A DNA stretch of 64,000 nucleotides from Loripinus fragilis (taxonomy: Eukaryota > Mollusca > Bivalvia > Lucinida > Lucinidae). Numbering within the stretch: the stretch's first letter is position 1; the number at the start of each line of letters is the position of its first letter. The stretch spans positions 30,982,690 to 31,046,689 of the forward strand of contig OZ026530.1 of NCBI GenBank assembly GCA_964019695.1, given 5' to 3'. Position numbers and translations under genes: made by a program. Below, piece by piece: positions 12,586-24,728 of this stretch. The notes beneath the pieces are model-generated. The model was given only the letters and a program-made list of their open reading frames with translations, was not told where the DNA came from and did not search any database.

Positions 12586-12606
12586 AAGATAGATAGATAG
12601 ATAGAT
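12405..12606. repeat. (GATA)n microsatellite
   Basis: About 200 bases of GATA/TAGA tetranucleotide repeat, interrupted by GGAT/GAAT units around 12487-12504 and one AAAG near 12585. The long minus-strand ORFs across it (poly Ser-Ile-Tyr-Leu) are repeat translation only. Confidence 0.98.
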
Positions 12607-14080
12607 TCATTATTTCCTCCATATAGGAGAGCATCATATTCATGCATACAATAAATACAATACAACACAAGAGAGAGAGAACAAAAAAAAGCTGTGAGAC
12701 ACAGAAAACAAAAACACTGTACACTTGCCAGCATCCTCAGTCAATTAACAGAGGGCTGCGGCGATTAGCACTTCTTTAAAATATATACCCCAGTGCATTA
12801 TTAAGCATAGGTATCCGTGCGACATTGTCCAAAGCACGCAGCGCTAGATACACCGAGAACAATATCGAATGTATACCCATCTCATCAAGACCCCAACCTC
12901 CAAGAGGTACTCATTTTCTTCATAGCGCATCTCCGTGTACTTCACAGAGCAGCCTATGAAGGGAGCCTGCCACTATCATGTAAAAGGAGTCTTTATTCTC
13001 CAAGTGTTGTACGTCAAGTACAGTGTCAAAACTACCCAGTAATACATCTAAAAGGGTTTCTTCGTCCATGCTTGCTAAGCTAATATAGACGTAATACACA
13101 CGTGCGTAATAAAAATAGTAATATTCAAGGGAGGTAACCTAATGTAGCTAAAGTGATTTTATACTCTAAGGAACGGCTCAAAAAGGAAAGAATTCGCTCC
13201 CTCTGGGAGCAAATTCTTTCTTTTAAGAGAAAGTCATATTTTGAAAAGGGCGTAATGGAAGAGACTCGCTGCTAAATCCAGAAGTCTCCCTTTGAAATGC
13301 GTACTTTTTAAGCGTTCTGGCTACACAATTGCACAGGCAGTGGTGTATGATTGTTAGAAGTAGCGATTACCGTTATACTAGCATATTGGTCTTGATCCAG
13401 GCGCTATGCAACATGCTCGCATGTCGAAATTCAACAGACCACAACAAAGCTCCCAGATTGTAAATAGCATTAAAATGATATCGCTGTTTACTCTTTCGAA
13501 GCAAAACAAAAACACGTATCAAGGTAACCACAAATATTTATTTTCTATCTGACAAATGCTTAGAATGTACTTTTTAATTAAAAGCTATCAAAGAAATAAA
13601 TTCAGTTCTAATACCTACCGATTATAGTCTCCATAACCAACCCCTAATACTCATATTCTACGAGTCCTGCCATGCTTCTTTCCCTGTTTGTGTCAATGAA
13701 TGTGTTTTATCATAAGGGATAATAATTACGTATGGTTTAAGGATGGGGATCCCAAGGTTTATTATGGTATATTGTTTGATGCTCGTGGGTTCAATGATAG
13801 TAAGTATTTTGGTTATACAGGCTGATCTTTATTGTTAGGATGTCCTGCATGGTAAAGGGATGTAGACATATAGATTACTCATGAATACCAAGCTCCGCCT
13901 CTTTGGCATCGCTCGATTGGCTGGTAGTAAACATTACACATACCACCGGGGGTAACTGGATGTATTTTATAAGGAACAATAATACATATGTATATACTCG
14001 AGAATCTGAATGGTTTCTGGGGCATTAGGCCTATTTGACGTGGCTGGGAAAGAGCTTACCCCTGGGAGATCTGGCATCGA
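12607..14080. other. Intergenic, hairpin and repeat fragments only
   Basis: No supported gene. A hairpin at 13181-13224 pairs AAAGAATTCGCTCC with GGGAGCAAATTCTTT around a CTCT loop. Fragments with TTATCATAAGGGATAATAAT and TTATAAGGAACAATAATACA (about 13705-13735 and 13965-13990) recur near 14390 and 15650, marking a diverged dispersed repeat. Confidence 0.5.
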
Positions 14081-14212
14081 GGTTATAAAACTTGAGTTTA
14101 TTCTCAAACACAAAATAAAGCGCTATGATTGTCTGCTGGCGGACACGTGTCCGCAAGCAGCCAATCATTGCACTTTATTTTGAGTTTGAGACTGTACTCA
14201 AGTTTTATAACC
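14081..14212. mobile_element. 132-bp fold-back element
   Basis: The left arm beginning GGTTATAAAACTTGAGT pairs with the right arm ending ACTCAAGTTTTATAACC. Further pairing runs inward (CAAAATAAAG with CTTTATTTTG, ATGATTG with CAATCAT, CTGCT with AGCAG). The centre is the palindrome CGGACACGTGTCCG. It is nearly self-complementary end to end, typical of a small MITE. Confidence 0.75.
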
Positions 14213-15489
14213 CTGAGGCCTGGCCTCTGCACTACTTAATGTGCCATGTTGACCAATACTAAGCAGTGTTTAATAAATGTCTTGCTCAAGAGCAAAACAC
14301 AGTGACTCCATCGGCGACACTACTTGAACGGCTTCTGTTACATTAAGCACTTTACGAAATAGAGCGGCGTGTCATACGCATGCAATCCGAGGTTCTAGTC
14401 ACAAGATGTGTCTTATCATAAGGAGCAATAATATACATGGTTCAGGGTTGGGCTGCTGCCCGTTCTAAGGCGGTGATTCTGTTGTTACTGATGTACAAAA
14501 TGATAATCTTTAGTATATAGAAACAAGAAATGAGTTTACGCAATGGTCAAACATGTGTAATTTCCTCATTTACGAGACACGGTAATTTTTTGTTTTTATT
14601 TGAAATTTTAATTTAAAATTAACAACAATTTCATCGTTGGACTCTAGAAAGTAGAAACTTTGAATGTATGTATTTTGACAGGTAAATGCAACACCTATGG
14701 CGCAAATGTTGATTGTTTATGATAACCCTTTGATGAAAAGACAGCAACTTGAACGCACTAATAACGTGTCATCTAAAAATACAATACAATTGGCGTTCGC
14801 ACGTGTTTTGCAAGTAAAATAGAAACAGTCTATCTTTGATTGCATGTACACACCCTTCTACATTATTACCACGTTTATTGTAGGTATAAAACAATCTGAG
14901 ATGTGAGAATAATTTACAGGACATTCTATACTAATTTACGAGTCAATTTTCGTTTGCAAAGTAGGAACGTTCCTTGATTTTAAGAATGAAATGGCTTCAG
15001 TTAAATTTTCTTTAAACACAAGGAATGTGTTTATCGTCTCTTTTATGCTTTGTTCTAGTGTATATATTTAGTAAGACTAATGTTTAGAAATTGTTATGAA
15101 AATAAGCCTTTTTCTTAAAACGATGGTTGTTTTTACTACTACTATTTTCAGAGTACACTTGCAGCTTTATTTGCAGAACTTATTGATTCATAATGTTTAA
15201 TGTCGAGGCAAATACAGACCGTATAATATATATTTATATATATTACTGCTAAGCATTCTTTGTGTCTTAGGTAATGACACCCTTCTTTAAAATTATTTCA
15301 TTCTTCGCATGTGACCAACCATTTCGATGCATAAATACCAAATTTCCAATGAAGCTAAACATTTTCTCTTTTGGAATAGAATCAGACAGGTTCAATATTA
15401 ATTGATGGTGAAGACTGCTATAGCATTGTTAAAAGATGAAAAATCATCATTTCTTTTTTCGATTTGGCAATTCTACGTAAGAATGGGTC
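14213..15489. other. Intergenic with SINE and 3'-tail fragments
   Basis: A minus-strand SINE scrap lies at about 14278-14325 (GTCTTGCTCAAGAGCAAAAC). A fragment of the Penelope-like 3' tail (GGCTGCTGCCCGTTCTAAGG and GTGATTCTGTTGTT) is at about 14450-14495. The remainder is AT-rich, and I see no gene. Confidence 0.45.
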
Positions 15490-15850
15490 TACCATGGGTT
15501 GGTCTGCGGTGTATGATTGCGGTATGTCCTGATCATACTCACTTGCTTTATTGAGATGTGAAACCTTTCTGAAATATCAAACCGTGTTCATACTTGAAAG
15601 GGGTGGAGCATACCCCGGGGTATTGCTGGTCCATGCCACTGGATGTGTATGGTTATAAGGAATAATAAAATGTATGTATATTTAGGGATCTCTTGGCTCT
15701 TGTTTGTGATGTTTAATACGATTTTTGTTAATTTCCCATTTCGTATCCTGGGACATGTGTGCTACTTGATTGTATCGACTCCTGATCCTTGCTGTTCTTT
15801 GCTGTCTTTCTTACTTTTAATATGCATGTTTAGGGGTTGGGATCCAAGCT
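15490..15850 (+). repeat. Dispersed repeat fragments
   Basis: Positions 15490-15555 match the extreme 3' end of the Penelope-like tail (TCCTGATCATACTCACTTGC). Positions 15640-15850 match a repeat also seen at 42697-42840, with shared CTCTTGGCTCTTG, GTACTTGATTGTA and a TTGATTGTATCGACTCCTGATCC-like core. Its reverse complement appears at 18995, 39065 and 57950. The ORF here is incidental. Confidence 0.55.
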
Positions 15851-18800
15851 GTTCCAGCGATATTAATCCTTAATAAATTTACCTGTGCATGTATATACAT
15901 GTACCTCCATATCTGCTCTTGAATCCAAGGTTATAAATTTCAATCATATGCATATGGTTTATTTAATTCGTGAATAAGTATATGCACCTGTAATAGATTT
16001 TTGAAAAAAATATATAGCAGGAATTCTAGCCTGCAAGCTAAAGAACAAGGAATAATGACGCAATGGAGACTAAGAGGATTCAATTAAGTATTAAGACGCT
16101 TCTTCAAATATACGTTTGAACAATTTATGGCTTATTTATTATGTCTAAATCAAATCAATATATGTCAACATGATAAAAATGAGAGAGAAATACAACGTGC
16201 ATTTTTAAAAAAAAAAAAAAGCTTCCTGCTTACTGTCTGAAGCCCCACTAAGTGTTTACCTTGAGTCGTATTTTTTCTACATGATCGATAGAGTCATAAA
16301 AAGGGACACTTCACCTAAAGAACAAAGTTTAAAATTTCGCGACACGAATAAAGATATACAGTATAGAAAAAGAAACGTTACTATTTTTAAACGCTATATT
16401 TTCTAAGAGGAATATTTAATTTAAGGTAGTAAATTTATCTGACTTATGTGGAAAGATATCTTAGTGGTTTTATAAAAGCAAGAATTATCTTGTTTGCTTG
16501 TTTTTTGTCTGAGATGTACAAGTATTGGCGTTAACAAAAAGCTTTATACTCGTTTATCATCTCATCTCAATTATTCCCAGTTATATTTTGACCATCGGGA
16601 CCAGCTCAACCATCGATGAGTTTTATGGATATCTGGACTGACCGAATTCTTACGCTTATAGTCATACTTAGCCTACAGTGCACTTAATGTCTACAGCGAC
16701 GCCATTCGGGAAAGTCCTCCACAATTCGAGAATCATGGCTCAGGTGTATGTAAGGAGCATTACGCGTTGTACTATGTACCAAAAAGCTCCATTTTGTTAG
16801 CTGGAAATGGCGTATGGAAAATTAGTTCTGTAGCATGTGGGTTCAGCTCTATTAAAATCGATTAATCTGATTATCCGATAAAATTTAATCAGCAGAATAA
16901 ATGAAGTTTACGTTTTTCCAATATAGTATCTCTATTATAGCGATATTTTATTGAAAAAAACAACAACATAAACTTCATTTAAGCCGTTTGTTTTGCTGCA
17001 ATCACACCAACTTGTTATTGTATTAACATAGTTTCCTTGACATCAGCGTCACGGTATATAACGTCAGCGTCATGTTATCAACAGCGTTATCAAAGTATAT
17101 CCTCGGTGTACATCCGTGGTCTGAATCCACGGAATTTTGCGGAATTGGCCGAGGTAGTACCGATTGCAGCGACGTATGTAGCTGATAAACGTGAAACTTA
17201 TAACTTATGTCAATTCAACCATATGCACGCTAGCGTGAATAATAAACGTTTTGTATAATCCTTTTTCGGAAAATAAAAAAAAGCTTCTTTCTTACTTTGA
17301 TGAGCCTACATAAGTGTGCAGGGTGGTCAATGCATCTGTTATTCAAAATGTTGTCACTTTGCATAAGATGTTGCATTGTAATTGTCTCTGTTTTCTTGTT
17401 TTAAACCAAAATTCCAATATTAGGGCATTAAATGAAGAAAAATATTCATTAACATGTACACGTTTAATAAATAACTATGGATATTTTTTTTTGAAAAAAG
17501 CTCCTAGCAAACAGGTGCTTAAGACAAACTGCCCAGAAGACATCCAAGATGACAGGCAAGGTTAATGCAGCGTCAGTGCTTATAAGATCTGCACTGTCCA
17601 GCGTTTTTCAATGATATTTTTGTATCTCGATTTTTCACGATAAGTAGTAGTGTATGCTCTTCAAAAACTGTTGTTATTATTATTGCTCATTGTTCAAAGA
17701 TATAGTATATTGATTTTTAACAACTCTTAAAATCTGAAACTCTTAAAAACTTTCAAAATCAATTACTTTTTTTAAAAAAAAAGTCCATGAGGTGATTTTT
17801 TGTCTTTCTTTAATTTTAGAACTAATGTTTCTATTTTTCAAGAACACGGTAAAAAACACTAAAATTCAGGTATACGTTTACACATTTCGTAAATCTTAAC
17901 AAATTATCAGTATCAAAACAACAGCATTTAAGCTAAAAGTAACTGTCTATAATTACTGGAGGGACGCAAATAATTACCAACAAGAGAAAAACACACCTGT
18001 TTAATAAGATAATTCACTTTTCCATGCAGTTTTCAGCTATAGTGAAAAGATTTATTGTGAAAACATAGCTTAATTTTACTTTTACAAATGAATTAAAAAG
18101 AAAAAAAAATCGAAAAATGTTTATAGTTGCAGACTTAGTCTCTTTAAGTTTAATGTGCACTATTCCGGATTCTTTGTGTCCAAAAATGACAAAACGTCTC
18201 AGTTGAATTTGATGTTAAACGAAACACAAGTTAAATTGTGTTTGAAGCTTTATTATTGTACTTTAGATGTATACGGTGTTTCAAGAATCAAACTAGTATA
18301 AGATAGGCTAAAAAGAAGTACTTAAAACAACGTTGAAATTGACATATAGAATAAAACGTCAAAATTATCCATTTAATCGTGATTGAAAGCAAATGGAAGC
18401 CGGTTTTGTTGGGCAGCTGATTGTAAATATAATCTCAGAAACATTACTGTCACATGTCGAGAATAACAATGAACGTTTCATCAGACGTGTACCTGACTTG
18501 AAAGTTTCGACGTCAGGATGCTGATTCAATTACAATTACAGTTAAGTATGTCAGATATAAACTCGTTTTAAAGAAACTGTTGGGACAAAAATCAACATTT
18601 TTGCGTACAAGTTAAAAAGCAAATTAAGTTTCTCTTTCACTTTTTTATTCTATGTCTTCACAAACCACGTCGATTTGCTGCTCTCAAAATGTTTTAAACA
18701 TTTCTCTCATGAGTGTTAGTATATGAAAAAGATACACATTTGCCGATACTTTTAGCCAAACTTAGAACATTTACTCACCGTTAAACATTTAAGAGAGCTA

Positions 18801-18994
18801 CATGTATGACGTAATATTGTCTGTCATAAAGTAACTTAAAATATTTGCGCTGGAGTGATGATCAGAAGGATAAACTTTTCAATATATTTTGTTATAACAT
18901 GTAAGCGAATAGTTCGAGACGTAAAACGTGGTATAACTCTGCAAATACATGATTTTCTACCAAACGTTTTCGCTTAAGCAGCCAAAGGTTTGTC
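15851..18994. other. AT-rich intergenic DNA
   Basis: Nothing supported. A short stretch at 17000-17065 (CTTGTTATTGTATTAACATAG) resembles 56495-56560 and may be a small repeat. ORFs at 17037 and 17314 show no splice or family support. Confidence 0.4.
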
Positions 18995-19280
18995 AAAATA
19001 AGGAGGAAGGCAAAGATCAGGAATCAATACAATCAAGTATCCAACCTGTCACAGGACACTACATGGGAAAGTGATAAAAACACAGGAAAACATTACATAC
19101 ACGAGAGCCAAGAGGTTAGAGTTTTCCAAGTAGGTGACCACAAGGCTTCAGTGAACAAACTAGACAGTATGCCAGACTTGAAAGTAAATAACAAAAAGGA
19201 TCCACAAAAAAGCATCGCCTTGGAATGGTCAGTAAAGTGTTTTTTACTGGAGGGCTTGAACTTGTTTCATGGCACAAACC
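18995..19280 (-). repeat. Dispersed repeat copy
   Basis: Shares AAGGCAAAGATCAGGAATC, CAATACAATCAAGTA and GACCACAAGGCT with 39065-39280 and with 57950-58690. These four landmarks keep the same order in all copies. It is a non-coding interspersed element of unknown class. Confidence 0.6.
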
Positions 19281-19612
19281 TTACCCTTATGTCTGATGTC
19301 AATCAAGCCAAATAGATGTTTGGTTCACTTGAAAGATTCCTAACTTATGGATGTATCATCTCCTAGTAAATACAAACCAAGATATAAAAAGGAGATAAAA
19401 CAAAGATAAGGACTCAAAAGTATCACTTGAAAACGCAAAGCTTACCATCACAACCTCTCAAGTGGGATATAATGTGAAATGATTTGAAACAGAAAAAATA
19501 ATCAAAGTATATATCGCAAAAGTTGCGCTGAAGCAGAATTAGATAAAACAGCTGATAACATAGACAAAATCACTCTCCAGGAAATTATTTTAACTATTTA
19601 ATTTTTGAAGAC

Positions 19613-19720
19613 TGGAAAAATAGAAAAAGCACAGGACCGGACTTTATTTGTGTCGAATTTTATAAAAGCATGGCTCCAGAGACTGCTCCAACTTTTAAAG
19701 ATGTATTTATAGTATTCTTG
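19613..19720 (+). pseudogene. LINE reverse-transcriptase relic
   Basis: A short + strand reading contains NRKSTGPDFICVEFYKSM. This matches the early RT motif of L1/Tx1-type LINEs (K-S-x-G-P-D-G-...-E-F-Y-K), with Phe in place of the usual Gly after Asp. Nothing before or after continues the polymerase, so this is a small fragment. The family call rests on this single motif. Confidence 0.5.
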
Positions 19721-19778
19721 AGTCTTGTTTCTGTCCCAAGTCCTTTGGCAAAACTGTATAAGAATTATCATGAGTGTG

Positions 19779-19884
19779 AGGGTGGGATAGAAAAATCTGT
19801 CCCGAGGATCACCGATTGGCATCACGAGGCTTGCCGAATGATGACAAACGGTGATCACGAGGGAAGGATTTTTCTATCCTAACA
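19779..19884. repeat. Fold-back repeat
   Basis: GGATAGAAAAATC at 19785-19797 pairs with GATTTTTCTATCC at 19867-19879, and inner GGATCACC pairs with GGTGATC. Overlapping ORFs on the two strands are by-products of the symmetry. Confidence 0.65.
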
Positions 19885-20216
19885 CGAATAATGGATTCTT
19901 TTTCTCCATTACCATTAAATACCTCTTTTCATAATTGAAAAACATGAAAAAGACTTCCAGAAAATCCTGAATACGCTGAAATGCGACATGATGACGTCAT
20001 TTTAACATTACAATGACGTCACGGACCGACGTGCGACCAGCGTACTGACGACGTGCGGCTATTCGTTTTTTTTATCTTTCCCTAGGGCTGGTACGGATGT
20101 GTGAGATAGAATTATCTCACATGGGTAAAAACAACGGAAATCCTGATCTGGTTGCGAGAATTCTTTGTCCCATACAAATTGTTAAAAGCACTTTTAAGCA
20201 CACACACAACTACAAA

Positions 20217-20703
20217 GGCGCACTTCGAATCGAACTATAGTCCCTACTATAGTAACAAAATGTTGACTCGAACACCTATAGTCAATACTAGGGTGACGTC
20301 ACGAGCCTACTAGAGTTGGTCGGAGCAACATTACTGTAGTAGATAGGTTCCCTAGCTGGTTCCCTACTCTAGACCTATCTAGCACGATGGGTTCAAGATC
20401 TAGCACGATGGGTTCAAGATCGGTCAGTAGCCTCAAAATGATATGTTTTTGTAAAGTAAGCCTACTAGCTGAGCATAATTTTTGGTTCCACTTATGTGTA
20501 ATTGATTATTAGAAAGCGCTCTGCAGTTCATAACATCTTTTTTGTCTACGACGAAGAATTGAAGTGGAGCATACAGGGCTATTATTTTTGTTTACTCGCC
20601 AACCAACTATAAGTTCCAACTTTAGTCGTTCGGGTGTAAACGTGCGTGCGCATCTATTACGTAAGAACTACAGTAGGAACTTAAATTCGATTCGAAGTGC
20701 GCC
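20217..20703. mobile_element. 487-bp TIR element (MITE)
   Basis: It is bounded by a perfect 18-base inverted repeat GGCGCACTTCGAATCGAA / TTCGATTCGAAGTGCGCC, flanked by AAA on both sides. It is non-autonomous, with no ORF. Inside, a block of about 21 bases containing CTAGCACGATGGGTTCAAGA is directly repeated at about 20380-20424. It lies just upstream of the first recognised host exon. Confidence 0.8.
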
Positions 20704-21122
20704 AAACTCGACGACAATAAATTTTACCTTATAATTTGAAACTGCTTAAGTGTACGGTTTTATAATGGTATTATTGAACATTCCATTCAGAGCACCCTCT
20801 ACCAACTAGGATGGACGAGTTCATTTGTATACAAAGGATTAATGTAGTTATATGTTTTGTTTAGTGTCTCGTAAGTCTTCAAAGACTGGTACTGTCTATA
20901 CTATGTATCATATATTCAGATTATTTATATTGTATACAGTGGTGACACTTTAATAAATAAATTATTCATTCATTCATTCAACACAGTTTATTTAGCCGCA
21001 TCATTAAAAACAGCATAATTGCATGTACACCTAAAGAGGACTTTTATCAATTAGGTTATCAGCTCCGTCTGATTATTCTTCATTGTTCCTTTGCTTCAAA
21101 GTTAGCTTTCCCTTTAACGCAG
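20704..21122. other. Flank or intron upstream of first recognised exon
   Basis: AT-rich, with a short ATTC repeat near 20962. The last bases, CTTTCCCTTTAACGCAG, form a good polypyrimidine tract and 3' splice site for the exon at 21123. The preceding exon was not found. Confidence 0.5.
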
Positions 21123-21212
21123 AGTGCGTGCTGATTACTAAAGCAAGCTGCTCTTGGACTTCGCATGGGAACGACTATCATGATTCAACTAATTTTAATT
21201 TCTTGGTGTCAG
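21123..21212 (+). CDS. Host gene exon A (internal)
   Basis: This internal exon begins after a strong acceptor (pyrimidine tract then CAG) and ends TCAG before the donor GTATAC. Its reading TGC GTG CTG ... GTG TCA G gives 29 codons, including CSWTSHGNDYHDSTNFNFLV. One base is left over, and this completes a Gly codon with the GA that opens the exon at 22180. The first two bases, AG, finish a codon begun in an upstream exon that I could not find. The phase match with the next exon, plus clean splice sites, is the main support. The protein is not recognised; a possible family is discussed under the 47401 exon. Confidence 0.6.
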
Positions 21213-21596
21213 GTATACATTGTATAAAGAAGTTTCAAAGATAGAGTCCGTGCTCGATAAGAGAAGAGTTACGTAGTTGGTCACGTTATGGTATTTTATT
21301 CACCTGCTTGGACATAGGGTTTTCTTTCATACTTCTAACCGTAAATCTGTTTCGTCACCCTACTCTTATTGAGCGCGGACTATAGATGAGAATCGTTGTA
21401 AACAAACACAGGCGAGTTTTCCTTGTTTATGAGCATACGGGTAGTCTCAGTTTACAGTTATAATGAACCTACCATAGATTAATGCATATGCACGTGGTGG
21501 TGATTACTTCATCTTTACATGTAAAGAAGAAATATATAATCGACGCATCTTTGAAACATCAGTAATTATGTTTTTAATGAAGATCAGGTGTTTGCT

Positions 21597-21680
21597 GTAA
21601 AAATAAGTGTAGCTTTGCACCAAAAGAGGTGGCAGCTGAGCTGCCATCCATTTGGTGTAAATTCACACTTACTTTTCTTT
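21597..21680. repeat. Fold-back repeat in intron
   Basis: AAAATAAGTGT and TTTGCACCAAAA pair with TTTGGTGTAAA and ACACTTACTTTT around the palindromic core GGCAGCTGAGCTGCC. It lies in the intron between exons A and B. Confidence 0.65.
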
Positions 21681-21785
21681 TAAAACAGTTTGAGGCCAGT
21701 ATTTCTCAAGTGATATATGGTAAATCATTTCTTCCTGCTATTGTTGTAGTCATTTTCCTGATTAATACAAGTTAACAGAACATAG

Positions 21786-21972
21786 GCGGGGGCGCAGTGG
21801 CTCAGTGGTAGAATGCTTGACTCGAGACGGTTTGAGCCTCACCGGCGTCACTGCGTTGTGGTCCTTGAGCAAGACACATTTATCCTACCTTAGTACTGGT
21901 TCAACCGAGGAAGACCCGTCCCTGTTCAACTGGGACGTAAAGAATACAATCAAACAAACAAACAAACAAACA
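21786..21972 (+). mobile_element. Complete tRNA-derived SINE with 12-bp target duplication
   Basis: The 5' head is tRNA-like, with A box TGGCTCAGTGG and B-box-like GGTTTGAGCCTCACC. A short unrelated body follows, then a (CAAA)n tail. A perfect 12-base direct repeat AACAGAACATAG flanks it (21774-21785 and 21973-21984), which is the mark of LINE-mediated retrotransposition. The internal boxes imply RNA polymerase III transcription. The same family is at 4795-4988 in reverse, with scraps at 3832 and 14278. Confidence 0.88.
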
Positions 21973-22179
21973 AACAGAACATAGTGTTTAAAGCAGTTTT
22001 AAGGCGCAAATATAGCAGGATCAACATATAATTTGTCGTACACTTTTGAGACGACCCCCAATCTTAATCCGATGTCTGTTCTCAGTCACCGTCACCGTCT
22101 TAATTCATAAATCACTTATATGTTCTTCTCCCTTTAGTTGGGGTATGAGCATTTCTTAGTACATTGAAGTATTTTTCAG

Positions 22180-22306
22180 GAGTGCCAAATGATTATACGA
22201 TCACACTGGAGCTACTTGGAATATGGGAAATATCAAAGGCCAACGACATCATTCAAACAAACGGCCATGGATACGACACCTTTTCACATCAGCAATTTCA
22301 ATTCAG
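22180..22306 (+). CDS. Host gene exon B (internal)
   Basis: The acceptor ATTTTTCAG precedes it and the donor GTAATA follows. It reads (G)GA then GTG CCA AAT ... TTC AG: 41 codons including TITLELLGIWEISKANDII, with two bases (AG) left over. Exon A leaves G, so the joint codon is GGA (Gly). The leftover AG is completed by the first base of exon C to give a Ser codon. Splicing on both sides therefore preserves the frame. No membrane segment or signal is visible, and the protein family is not recognised with certainty. Confidence 0.65.
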
Positions 22307-24555
22307 GTAATAACGTTCGTCATTATAACAACGCGCAACTATGGAAATAGGAATGGTGAAACTTTTACATGCGTACAACTTTTTAATATTCTATTTTGCC
22401 AACATTAGGTAGTAGTGGCTTAACGTTGCTATACTGATATGTTTCGTAAAGCTCATTATTGCGGTTGGCCATCGGTGGCCGCTTATATAACCTTAATGCA
22501 AATCACACATTAAATTCAGATTTTGACCGAACCTTTATGCCTAGCTTGGTGTGTTTTTATTTGCTGCCGAACAACGAGTTGGGGAACCAAATAAGGTGAA
22601 CTGGTTTTCGAATGTTTCTTTTCCGTTGGTTAACCTATTGAGCGAAGCAAACTGGAGCAAATCTGTAGGTTTGCCTATAGCGCGAAGCAAACTGGAGCGA
22701 CTTAATATATTCAAGGTAGGCTTTAACTGCCAATATTGTTGCGGCCGGTCACATATTTAAACTCCATGCAAATCGCACATCAATTTCATGCTGAGACCGC
22801 ATTCAGCTTAACCGTAAGTAGAGACAACTGATAGCATAAAGGATCTTGCATAAGAAATTAACAGTAAAATGGCCCCAAGTCAAAACGCTCTTTTTAGGCC
22901 AAACGTGCCAGATGGCTTCAGCTCAGTAAGCGTACTTTTGTGATTTTCATCCTCGTCATAATGGAATTAATATGAATACAGGCACGGTCTTATGACGGCC
23001 ATGACAAACAGGTTTTATAAGACCAAAAGGGAGGCATATAGTAAACACACTGCCTGTCATTAGTGTCCTAAGTGATTGAGTGTTCACATCATGTCTGGAG
23101 CATTAATCCTATAATATTTGAGGTAGGAATGCCACAATTCGTGTGTTACTGCGAAACCTACCTTAACCTCTGCCCTAAGATCTAGAAAAATCGTGGCATG
23201 AGCATAACTCGAATATTAATTGACATAGGAATTCCAAGTGTCGAATACAGCTTAGGAGTCACTGGGACTTTGATTTCTGGTTTCTGTTTTTGAAAAAATA
23301 TCGTTAAGAATCGGCTGTCCACTGTCCAGTGTTGTCAAAAACCGTTACATAAATATGTTGCATGCTAGATCCATTACCATAACATACCCTGTTCACTATA
23401 GACTATGAATGGCCAAGCATATTAAGCTGGGTGCTTAAGATACAGCCACATAAAACGAGTAGACCTATACTTGCTGGAAGCATGTGTTAAATGGTAAAAA
23501 ACATAGTTTGGACGTTAATAATCAGAGCTTGGAAACAGCGTACATGGACAAGCTCGATAGGTTCAAAATGGAAGTATACAGTGTGCAAGGATACATACAA
23601 CGATATTGCTAAAAGACCGCCTGCTTTTTGTGAAAAAGCTAATACTTGGTGTGTACACTAATTGTTTTTAGCCATTTTGTTTTTGTAGCTTACAACTATA
23701 CACTAACTAAGGCTAACTTATATTTTCACAGATCCTGCTTAATTATTTAGTACCATGAGACCTAAATATAATCACACAGCTCAGGAAAAAAATATCCGGA
23801 TATATGCAGAGATCAATTTAGCAAAACAAGCTATGATTAGAAAAAACAAAACAAAAGACAACACATGTCTAACAACAATCAATGCCCGTCACTGCGCACA
23901 GACTGATTTTTGTTTGATTTAAATAGTTATAGCTATTGTACACTTTGTTAACTTTGTAAAAATATATTATTGACTTTCCTTGTTGATACAAATTTAAGAT
24001 ATGAAAAAATGGGATAGATCTGTTTTCCAAAGATAGCACTTTTACACTGGAGTAGCTTTTAAGTTTATACATAATTGATAAATCGCTTACCGATAGTCTG
24101 TTGTGAATAAACATGCACATTTTGAAAATTAGCATTCTTTGAAAATTTACATTATTTTCATGCTTGTAGATGCACAAATAAGTTACAAGTTACTCAATTC
24201 TTATATTTCATATTACATGTATTAATGTGTTTCCAGAGTTTAAGTGACCCCCGTTCTTCTTTTTTTAAACAGCTTTAAATTGAACCTAGAAGAACGGCAC
24301 TTAGCATGTGAATTTAAATGCACACCGCGTAGCTAAAACTTATTTTGGAAGACGCCCTTATTTGTAAATGAAGCCCAAATCCCCTGTACAAAAGAATAAC
24401 TTAGTTGTTTTTCCCTATGAATATACCCATGTGTACCCCTATTGATACACGTGGTATATTTGCATTGCTATGATGATATATACTAGCCTACAGGAATATC
24501 AATATCCGCTGATTCAATGAAAATCTATTCCGCAAACCTCACTCGTCGTCACTTT

Positions 24556-24653
<98 letters not shown>

Positions 24654-24672
24654 TGCACGCACACACACACGT
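24556..24672. repeat. (AC)n then (GCAC)n microsatellite
   Basis: A run of AC dinucleotides to about 24622, then GCAC tetranucleotides to about 24660, then AC again. The ORFs over it (Thr-His or Cys-Val repeats) are artefacts. Confidence 0.97.
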
Positions 24673-24728
24673 AATTGTAAAAGTTTATATGGGTCCTAGA
24701 CCGTGCTGTATTGAAAGCAGGCAAATAT

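Noticed and set aside
12378..12734. Long minus-strand ORFs of Ser-Ile-Tyr-Leu repeats
   Set aside because: Pure translation of the GATA microsatellite; open in more than one frame.
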